Source of the DNA: Streptomyces antibioticus
GTDB taxonomy: Bacteria; Actinomycetota; Actinomycetes; Streptomycetales; Streptomycetaceae
Direction: 5' to 3'
NCBI RefSeq assembly: GCF_002019855.1
Contig: NZ_CM007717.1
Coordinates: 1,244,452 to 1,308,451 of the forward strand
Length of the DNA stretch: 64,000 nt
How positions within the stretch are numbered: the stretch's first letter is position 1; each line of letters starts with the position of its first letter. A model generated the notes under the pieces. That model saw nothing but the letters and a program-made list of their open reading frames with translations. It did no database searches and was not told where the DNA came from. Of this stretch, positions 54,594 to 61,882 are shown in pieces. A program made the position numbers and the translations under genes.

Positions 54594-56690
54594 ATGAATG
54601 ACCCGGTGGGACGGCGTGTCGCCGGACGGCAGACCGCACGCTTCGTCTCCGGGAACCGCGGAAGCGGGCGGCGGACTCAGGGGGCAGGTGTGGCACAGCG
54701 GCAGCGGCCGACGTCGTTACGGGACCGGGCGCGCTACCTGTTCGACAGGACGCTCGCGCGCAGCACGGGCGCGCTGCTCGGCTGGCTGGCCCTGTGCTGT
54801 CTGGCGGTCGTCGTCCCGGTGAGCGCCCTGCTGGTGTGGACGGACCCCGCCGCGCCGCGCTCCCTGTCCGGGCGGCTCACGGCCGTGTGGCGCACCAGCG
54901 CGGAGACGCTGCGGCTGGGCGGGGTGACGGGCGCGCCGCTGCGGATGCTGCTGTCGGTGCTGCTCGGGCTGATCACCCTGCTGTGCGTGTCGACGCTGGT
55001 CGGGGTGATCACCACGGGTCTGGGCGACCGGCTGACGGAGTTGCGCCGGGGCCGTTCGACGGTCCTGGAGCGCGGTCACGCGGTGGTGCTCGGCTGGTCG
55101 GACCAGGTGTTCACGGTGGTCGGCGAGCTGATCGCCGCGCGGGCCGAGGAGGGCGGGGGCGTGGTGGCGGTGCTCGCCGACCGGGACACCGCCGAGATGC
55201 AGACGGCGCTCGCGCCCGCGCCGGGGACCGCTCCCGGGGTCCGGCTGGTCTGCCGTACCGGCTCGCTGACGGATCCGGCGGCGCTCGCGCTGGTCACCCC
55301 GGCCGCGGCGGCCTCGGTGCTGGTGCTGCCGGCCGAGGGGGCCGACGCCGACCTGGAGGTCGTACGGACCCTGCTGGCGCTGCGGGCCGCGCTCGGGGCG
55401 CGGACCGGGCCGCCGGTGGTGGCGGCGGTGCGCGACGAGCGGCATCTGCCGGCCGCGCGGCTGGCGGCCGGACCGCTGGGGACGGTGCTGGAGACCGAGG
55501 TGACGACGGCGCGGCTGCTGGTGCAGGCGGCGCGGCGCCCCGGGCTGCCGGCGGCGCTGCGCGACCTGCTGGACTTCGCAGGGGCCGAGTTCCATGTGGT
55601 GGACGCGCCGGACCACCTGGTGGGACAGGATTTCGGTGGGATCGCGCTGTGCTTCGAGGCGTCCTGCGTCGTCGGGTTCCTGACCGCGGACGGCCGTGCG
55701 CTGCTCGCCCCGGCGCCGGACACAGTACTCGCGGCCGGGGACCGGCTCGTGGTCGTCGCCCGGGACGCGGTGACCGCCGCCTCCGCCGTGCCCGTCGACT
55801 GCCGTCCGGCCGTCGACCCCACGGCCATGGCGGCGGGCGGGCCGGAGGCGCCGGAGCCGTCGCGGGTGCTGGTGCTCGGCTGGAACCGGCGGGCGCCGCT
55901 CGTGGTCGACCTGCTGCGCCGCACCGTCGGTCCGGGGTCCCGCCTGGACGTGGTCACCGGGCCGAACGGCGGCGCGCGGCCCACGACGGGCCCGGACGGC
56001 ACGGACCGCCTCGATGTCGTGTTCCGCCCCGGAGACCCGGTCCGGGAGGAGACGCTGCGCGGCCTCGACGTGTTCGGTTACGACCGTGTCCTGGTCCTCG
56101 CGCCGGATCCGGAGGCCGGTGCCGAACGGCCCGACGACCGCACCCTGCTGACCCTGCTGGTGCTGCGGTCGCTGGAGGAGGAGACGGGCCGGGCGCTGCC
56201 GGTGGTGGCGGAGCTGTGCGAGCACCGCAGCCGGGCGCTGGCGCCGCTGGGCCCGGCGTCCGACGCGGTCGTCCGGGGTGAACTCACCGCGCTGCTGATG
56301 GCGCAGATCGCGCACGGCCCGGAACTGGCCGCGGTGTTCGAGGAGTTGTTCGCCGCCCGGGGCGGCGCGCTCGCGCTGTGTCCGGCCGGGGACCATGTGA
56401 CGCCCGGCCGTGAGGCGTCCTTCGCCACGGTGGTCGCGGCGGCCCTGGAGCGGGGCGCGTGCGCGATCGGGTACCGCGCGCACGGCGCCGGCCGTAGCGG
56501 GGGACTTCGGCTCTGCCCCCGCAAGGACGAACGGCGGGTGTGGGGCGCCGAGGACGAGATCCTCGTCCTCACGGCGGCACCCGGCGGGAGCGAGGACGCG
56601 CACCGCACCGACGGCGGGCGGGACCGGGTGCCGCGGATGCGGCTGTCCCACGAGGGAGGCGATTCGCCGAGCGGGCTATCCCTTGGGTGA
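54594..56690 (+). CDS. CASTOR/POLLUX-type putative ion channel
   Basis: About 698 residues: two or three N-terminal transmembrane helices (LALCCLAVVVPVSALLVW; LRMLLSVLLGLITLLCVSTLVGVITTGL), then TELRRGRSTVLERGHAVVLGWSDQVFTVVGEL and two NAD-binding RCK domains (the second begins RVLVLGWNRRAPLVVDLL). The DRLTELRRG(R/K)-V-E-H-xVILGW pattern marks the bacterial relatives of plant CASTOR/POLLUX channels. The ATG at 54594 has AAAGG close by; a GTG at 54690 near MAQRQRP is a plausible later start. It follows the antiporter by 40 bases, so both likely serve K+ or Ca2+ balance. Confidence 0.88.
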   Translation: MNDPVGRRVAGRQTARFVSGNRGSGRRTQGAGVAQRQRPTSLRDRARYLFDRTLARSTGALLGWLALCCLAVVVPVSALLVWTDPAAPRSLSGRLTAVWRTSAETLRLGGVTGAPLRMLLSVLLGLITLLCVSTLVGVITTGLGDRLTELRRGRSTVLERGHAVVLGWSDQVFTVVGELIAARAEEGGGVVAVLADRDTAEMQTALAPAPGTAPGVRLVCRTGSLTDPAALALVTPAAAASVLVLPAEGADADLEVVRTLLALRAALGARTGPPVVAAVRDERHLPAARLAAGPLGTVLETEVTTARLLVQAARRPGLPAALRDLLDFAGAEFHVVDAPDHLVGQDFGGIALCFEASCVVGFLTADGRALLAPAPDTVLAAGDRLVVVARDAVTAASAVPVDCRPAVDPTAMAAGGPEAPEPSRVLVLGWNRRAPLVVDLLRRTVGPGSRLDVVTGPNGGARPTTGPDGTDRLDVVFRPGDPVREETLRGLDVFGYDRVLVLAPDPEAGAERPDDRTLLTLLVLRSLEEETGRALPVVAELCEHRSRALAPLGPASDAVVRGELTALLMAQIAHGPELAAVFEELFAARGGALALCPAGDHVTPGREASFATVVAAALERGACAIGYRAHGAGRSGGLRLCPRKDERRVWGAEDEILVLTAAPGGSEDAHRTDGGRDRVPRMRLSHEGGDSPSGLSLG

Positions 56691-58337
56691 AGTGGGTGAG
56701 GTGGGTGCGGGCGACGGTGACGGTGCCTGCGGTGCGGGCGCGTTCGCGCTCTCGTCCGCCGCCGTCTGCGTCCCCGCGCCGCCCGGATGGCGCAACGCGC
56801 ACAGGAAACCGATGCCGAGGGCGATCGCCATGCCATAGAACACCCACTGGTTGGCCTCGGCGAAGTCCATCCGGATCGAGGACATCGCGTCGCGCATCGC
56901 CGTCGCGGCCGGGCTGTCGCCGGTCGGGGTACGGGCGTCCGCGTTCCCGGTGACCGCCTCGGTCACGTCCCTGGCCACCGAGTTCGCCGTCGCCGAGGAC
57001 ACCCCGCGCTCCTGGAGTGTGTCCACCACCTTGTCCGTCATGGTGTGCGTCAGCATCGTGCCGAAGACGGCCATGCCGACGCTCGCCGCGTAGTTGCGGA
57101 CGGTCTGGGTGATGCCGGTGACCTCGCCGTACGAGGCGTCGATGGCGCGGTTGACGGCGTCCGTCGAGGCGGGCGCGAGGATGAAGCCGATGCCCGCGCC
57201 GGCCAGCGCCGCGTAGGGCCACTGGTCGTGCATGGACAGGTCGGTGAGCTTGCCGGCCCACAGCGCGAAGCCGACGGCCCCGACCACACAGCCGGTCTTC
57301 ATCGCCGGGCGGGCGCCCCGCTTGTCGAGGATCCGGCCGCCCCACTGGGAGGCGATCGCGAACCCCACGAAGAAGTACAGCAGGTACAGGGCCGCCTGGT
57401 TGGGCGAGGCGCTCAGCGAGACCTGGGCGTACACCGAGGCGAAGAAGAACAGGGGGACGAACGCCAGCATCGCGAAGAACAGCACCAGCGAGTCCACGGT
57501 GAAGGCGCGGTCGCGGAACACCGCGAGGTTGACCAGCGGGTGCCGGGTGCGCAGTTCGTAGCGGCAGAACACGTACAGCACGGCGAGGCCGCCCACGATG
57601 CAGGCCCAGGTGGCCACGCTGTCCCAGCCCCAGGCGGACGCCTGCTGGAAGCCGAGCACGCTGGCGCCCATGCCGACGGCGATGAGGACCGCGCCCTTGA
57701 CGTCGAGGGACTCCGGGCGCCGCCGGTCGGAGATGTGGGCGACGGCGGTGAGGATCAGCGCGATGATCGCGACCGGCACGTTGACCCAGAAGATCGCCCG
57801 CCAGGTCCACGACGTCAGCCAGCCGCCGAGCAGCGGGCCCAGCGCGGTGAGGGCGCCGGTGAGGCCGAAGAACAGGGCCAGTGCCCGGCCCCGCCGTTCG
57901 ACGGGGAACACCGCCACGACCACGGCGAGCGCGGCCGGGAAGAGCATCGCCGCGCCGAGACCCTGGGTCGCCCGGAAGATGATCAGCCAGGTCAGCGCGG
58001 CGTCGCCCTTGGGGACGCAGCCGCACAGCACCGAGGAGATCACGAAGACCAGCGTGCCCACGATGACGATGCGGCGGGGCCCCAGCAGGTCGGCGAGGCG
58101 TCCGCCGAGGGCGAAGAAGGCGGCCAGGGACAGCAGATAGGCGTTGATCACCCATTGCATGCCCGAGCCGGACAGTCCGAGTTCCGAGACGATGTCGGGG
58201 GCCGCGATGGACACGATCGTCTGGTCGATGAAGGTCATCGCCACCGCGAACATCATCGCCGCGAGCGCCACCGACTGATTGCCCGCGCGTCCGGCGCCCG
58301 GTGCGCTGCCGTCGCCTTGTGCATGAGTTCGGCTCAC
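56676..58337 (-). CDS. MFS transporter, DHA2 (14-TM) drug exporter
   Basis: The 553-residue protein has fourteen hydrophobic segments with DHA2 marks FIDQTIVSIAAPDI, GGRLADLLGPRRIV and FRATQGLGAAMLFPA. The Pro/Ala/Ser-rich C-terminus (PAPQAPSPSPAP) is disordered. The stop overlaps the end of the convergent channel gene by 15 bases. It is single; no regulator is adjacent. The substrate is unknown. Confidence 0.92.
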   Translation of the reverse strand: MSRTHAQGDGSAPGAGRAGNQSVALAAMMFAVAMTFIDQTIVSIAAPDIVSELGLSGSGMQWVINAYLLSLAAFFALGGRLADLLGPRRIVIVGTLVFVISSVLCGCVPKGDAALTWLIIFRATQGLGAAMLFPAALAVVVAVFPVERRGRALALFFGLTGALTALGPLLGGWLTSWTWRAIFWVNVPVAIIALILTAVAHISDRRRPESLDVKGAVLIAVGMGASVLGFQQASAWGWDSVATWACIVGGLAVLYVFCRYELRTRHPLVNLAVFRDRAFTVDSLVLFFAMLAFVPLFFFASVYAQVSLSASPNQAALYLLYFFVGFAIASQWGGRILDKRGARPAMKTGCVVGAVGFALWAGKLTDLSMHDQWPYAALAGAGIGFILAPASTDAVNRAIDASYGEVTGITQTVRNYAASVGMAVFGTMLTHTMTDKVVDTLQERGVSSATANSVARDVTEAVTGNADARTPTGDSPAATAMRDAMSSIRMDFAEANQWVFYGMAIALGIGFLCALRHPGGAGTQTAADESANAPAPQAPSPSPAPTSPTSPKG

Positions 58338-58497
58338 CCGGTCAGTCTGCGCCCGCTCCAGTGGGCCCGCACGCCGAGATCACGTGTGCCGAGGTGACGT
58401 ATGACGGGCTTGTGCCGACGATGGTGCTGACCTGCGGGGCAGAACCCGGGGGTGGTGCGCGGAGCTCGCGCCCGAGCCGTCGTCCGAGGAGGAGAGC

Positions 58498-59412
58498 ATG
58501 GCCCCGTCGAGTACGGCCCAGGACGCCAGGACCGGGGCCGGGGCCCCGCGCAGGATCGCCCTGGAGGGCGCGGGAGTACGGCTGTCGGCGCTGCTCGCCG
58601 AGCCCGCGGACGGCGCGCCGCGGGCCGCGGTCGTCGCCCTGCACGGCAGCGGGATGAACGCCGCGTACTTCCACGCGCGGGCCGATCCCCGGCTGTCGCT
58701 GCTGGCCCTCGGCCCCCGGCTGGGCTACACGGTCCTCGCGCTGGACCGGCCGGGATACGGGCGGTCGGCGTCGGCCGTGCCGGACGGGCAGCGGCTGGCG
58801 GAGCAGACCCGGACCGTGCGGGCCGCGCTCGCGGACTTCGCCGCCCGGCACGGCACCGGGGCGGGCACGTTCCTGCTCGCTCACTCGTTCGGCGGCAAGG
58901 TGGCGCTGACCGCGGCGGCGGACGACGGGGTCCCGGGGCTGCTGGGGCTGGACGTGTCGGGCTGCGGCCACGAGTACGCCGTGCCGCCGGGCGCGGTGTC
59001 GGACCTGGACGGTCCCGAGCGGCGGCGCCGCAACTGGGGTCCGCTGCGGCTGTATCCGCCGGGGACGTTCGTCGCGGGCGGGGCGTTCGTGGCGACGGTG
59101 CCGCCGCGGGAGTTCGCGGACCTGGAGGACTGGCCGCGGGTCCTGGACACCGCGGCGCCGCGGATCCGGGTGCCGGTGCGCTTCACCTTCGCCGAGCACG
59201 AGGGCTGGTGGCGGCACGACGACGCCCGGCTGCGGAGTCTGCGGGCCCGCTTCACGGCGGCGCCCCGCGTGGTCGTCGAGCGGCGGGCGGACGCCGGACA
59301 CAACATCAGCCTCGGCTGGGCGGCCCGTTCCTACCATCTGAGCGCCCTGGCGTTCCTGGAGGAGTGCCTGGTGCGCGCCGAGGCGGCGCCGCCCGGGGCG
59401 CGGGTCTCCTGA
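58498..59412 (+). CDS. Alpha/beta hydrolase
   Basis: The 304-residue protein has the hydrolase fold: oxyanion LHGSGMN, nucleophile elbow AHSFGGKV, LALDRPGYGRS and a C-terminal His in ADAGHNISLG. GAGGAG stands a few bases before the ATG. No signal peptide is visible. An MFS gene follows at two bases, so they form an operon; the pair could cleave and export a compound, but the substrate is unknown. Confidence 0.9.
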   Translation: MAPSSTAQDARTGAGAPRRIALEGAGVRLSALLAEPADGAPRAAVVALHGSGMNAAYFHARADPRLSLLALGPRLGYTVLALDRPGYGRSASAVPDGQRLAEQTRTVRAALADFAARHGTGAGTFLLAHSFGGKVALTAAADDGVPGLLGLDVSGCGHEYAVPPGAVSDLDGPERRRRNWGPLRLYPPGTFVAGGAFVATVPPREFADLEDWPRVLDTAAPRIRVPVRFTFAEHEGWWRHDDARLRSLRARFTAAPRVVVERRADAGHNISLGWAARSYHLSALAFLEECLVRAEAAPPGARVS

Positions 59413-59414
59413 CC

Positions 59415-60728
59415 GTGCCCCGGGGCGTCCTGGGCACCGCCTTCCGCTCGGCCTTCCACACCGCGTTCAGCTCGGCCTTCCGCTCGCTGTCGGTGCGCAA
59501 CTTCCGGCTGTTCGCGGCCGGTCAGGTGCTGTCCGTGTCCGGCACCTGGATGATGGTCGTCGGCCAGGACTGGCTGGTGCTGACCCTCACCGACTCACCG
59601 GGGACGGCGCTGGCGGCGGTGACGGCCGCCCAGTTCACGCCGATGCTGCTGCTGACCCTGTACGGCGGGCGGCTCGCCGACCGCCATGCCAAACGGCCCC
59701 TGCTGGCCTGGTGCAACGCGGCGTCCGGGGCCGGTGCGCTCGGTCTCGGGGTGCTGGTGGCCCTGGACGCGGCCCGGCTGTGGCATCTGCTGCTGTTCGG
59801 CTGCTGGCTGGGCACGGTCAACGCGGTGGAGGTGCCCACCCGGATGGCGTTCGTCGGCGAGCTGGTCGGCCCCGAACTGCTGCCGAACGCCTCGGCGTTG
59901 AGCGCCGCCTACTTCAACGTGGCCCGGGTGGTGGGTCCCGCGGCGGCCGGTCTGCTGATCGCGGTCGCCGGGGTGGGGCCGCTGATGCTGCTCAACGCCG
60001 TGAGCCATGTCGCCGTCGTGGTGGCCCTGCGGCGCATGGACCCCGCCGCGCTGCGGCCGGTCGCGCCGGGCGCCCCCGGCCGGATCGCCGACGGGCTGCG
60101 GTACGTGCGGGGGCGGCCCGATCTGGTCGTGACGCTGACGCTGGTGGCGTTCGTCGCGCTGTTCGGGATGAACTTCCCGCTCACGCTGCCGCTGCTGGCC
60201 AAGACCGTGTTCCATGCGAGCGCGGGCACGTTCGGGCTGCTGACCACGGCGTTCGCGCTGGGCTCGCTGGCGGGCGCGCTCGCCACCACGGCGCGCAGGA
60301 CCCGTCCGTCGGCCCGGCTGGTGGCGGGCGCGGCCGTGGTGTTCGGCGTCCTGGAGGCGGCCTCGGGGCGGGCTCCCGGCTACGGCTCGGCGGCCGTGCT
60401 GCTCGCCGCGACCGGCTGTGCCGCGATCGTGTTCTCGCAGGCCGCCAACCACCGGGTGCAGTTGGGCAGCGATCCGCGCTACCGCGGCCGGGTGCTGGCC
60501 CTGTACACGCTGATCCTCCAGGGTTCGACGCCGGTCGGGGCGGTGCTCATCGGCTGGCTCACCACCCGCTTCGACGCGCGCGCCGGTCTGTACGCCGGGG
60601 GTCTGCTCTCCCTGGTGTCCGTGCTCGCCGTGGTGCTCGCCGACCGGCTCCGCCGCCGGCGCCGCACGGCGCGCACGGAGCGCACGGAGCGTGAGCGCGC
60701 CCGGCGGGCCGCGCCCGACCTGCGGTGA
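59415..60728 (+). CDS. MFS transporter, DHA3/EntS-like
   Basis: The 437-residue protein has twelve helices with RNFRLFAAGQVLSVSGTWMMVVGQDWLVLTLT at the start and GGRLADRHAKRPLL after helix 2, typical of the DHA3 group that includes the enterobactin exporter EntS. The first 25 residues carry a repeated AFRSAFxxAFSSAFRS amphipathic motif. The GTG follows the hydrolase stop by two bases. Siderophore export is a group property, not shown here. Confidence 0.9.
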   Translation: MPRGVLGTAFRSAFHTAFSSAFRSLSVRNFRLFAAGQVLSVSGTWMMVVGQDWLVLTLTDSPGTALAAVTAAQFTPMLLLTLYGGRLADRHAKRPLLAWCNAASGAGALGLGVLVALDAARLWHLLLFGCWLGTVNAVEVPTRMAFVGELVGPELLPNASALSAAYFNVARVVGPAAAGLLIAVAGVGPLMLLNAVSHVAVVVALRRMDPAALRPVAPGAPGRIADGLRYVRGRPDLVVTLTLVAFVALFGMNFPLTLPLLAKTVFHASAGTFGLLTTAFALGSLAGALATTARRTRPSARLVAGAAVVFGVLEAASGRAPGYGSAAVLLAATGCAAIVFSQAANHRVQLGSDPRYRGRVLALYTLILQGSTPVGAVLIGWLTTRFDARAGLYAGGLLSLVSVLAVVLADRLRRRRRTARTERTERERARRAAPDLR

Positions 60729-60753
60729 CCGGCCGGTAGTACGTACCCGCCTA

Positions 60754-60765
60754 CGTAGATCTACG
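60754..60765. promoter_or_regulatory. 12-bp perfect palindrome CGTAGATCTACG
   Basis: The palindrome lies 26 bases after the MFS stop, with TAGTACGTA and CCTACGTAG just before it, giving repeated TACGTA-type elements (60737-60765). The rest of the 287-base gap up to the DUF4132 gene is very GC-rich without further structure I can name. A response-regulator or TetR-type site is possible. Confidence 0.4.
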
Positions 60766-61015
60766 GATGCGGCGGGCCGCCTCCTCGGATTGGCTTGCCG
60801 TACGCCGGAGGGGACGTCCCGCGCGCGCCCGCGTGTTGCCGGTCCCCGGCGGCCGGAAGGGGCCGCAGGCGGGTGGCGGGGGCCGCGGGCCGGGGGGCCC
60901 GGGACCGATTGTCAGTGGCCGCCGCTAGCGTTTGACCATCGTCGCACTGGGGCCGGGATTCCCCCGGCTGAACTGTGCTTTCTTCTTGTGCTCTTGACGC
61001 GGAAGGCTGTGGCTC

Positions 61016-61882
61016 GTGGGTTGGCTGTCGGCGGGTGACGGGTATGAAGTCGCCCTGGTGGAGGGGCGGGTGGCGGCACGCGCCACCTCGGGCCGGGCGG
61101 CGGGGCGGCAGTTGAAGTCGCTGCCGCGCGCCCTGAAGGACCACCCGGAGGTGGACCGGCTGCGGCGGTTCGCCGAGTGGCTGGACCGGCACGCCACGGC
61201 GTGCGTCGCGCAGACCGACGCCTGGATGGTGTCGTCACTGCCCGTGCCCACCGGTCTGCTGGCCCGGGTGTGGCCGGACGAGGCGTGGCAGCGCGCGCTG
61301 CGCGATCTGGCGGTGGTCGGCGACGACCCGGACGAGGTCGGATTCCTGCGCGGCGCCACCGAGTCCGGCGAGCTGCGGATCGTCAACCTCGACGGCGAGA
61401 CGGTCCGGCTGTCCCCGCGCACGGTGACCCTGCCGCATCCGGTGCTGCTGCCGGACCTGGACGACCTGCGGGAGTTCGCCGCCGAGCTGGGGATCGTGCA
61501 GGGCGTCGAGCAGATACACCGGGCGACCTGGCGGCGGCCCGACGACCTGGCCCCGAAGGCCACCGAGGTGCGGGACTTCGCCGGCGGGTCGTTCCGCTCC
61601 CGGTTCGCGCTCGCCGCGCGCGCCTCCTCGCTGGGCTACCGGGTCTCCGGCGGCTACGCCACCGCCCGGGTGCGGGACGGCGGGCGGACCGTGGAGGCGT
61701 CGGTGTGGATCGGGGAGCCGTACTGGGACGACCAGGTGGAGACCGGTGCTCTCACCTGGCAGGACCAGGAGGGCCAGGCGCTCGCGCTGCGCGAGGTGGG
61801 CCCGGTGGCGTGGTCGGAGGGGATGCGGATGGCGGCGGCGCTGTACGCGGGGCGCGAGATCGAGGAGGGCAAGGACGCATGA
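61016..61882 (+). CDS. DUF4132 domain protein
   Basis: The 288-residue protein is essentially one DUF4132 domain: GDGYEVALVEGRVAAR at the start, LKSLPRALKDHPEVDRLRRFAEWLDRH, then HPVLLPDLDDLREFAAELGIVQGVEQIHR and the end WSEGMRMAAALYAGREIEEGK. The function of DUF4132 is unknown; in actinomycetes such genes occur with MoxR ATPase, SWIM and VWA genes. The stop overlaps the start of the next gene (ATGA), so the two are co-translated. Confidence 0.88.
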   Translation: MGWLSAGDGYEVALVEGRVAARATSGRAAGRQLKSLPRALKDHPEVDRLRRFAEWLDRHATACVAQTDAWMVSSLPVPTGLLARVWPDEAWQRALRDLAVVGDDPDEVGFLRGATESGELRIVNLDGETVRLSPRTVTLPHPVLLPDLDDLREFAAELGIVQGVEQIHRATWRRPDDLAPKATEVRDFAGGSFRSRFALAARASSLGYRVSGGYATARVRDGGRTVEASVWIGEPYWDDQVETGALTWQDQEGQALALREVGPVAWSEGMRMAAALYAGREIEEGKDA

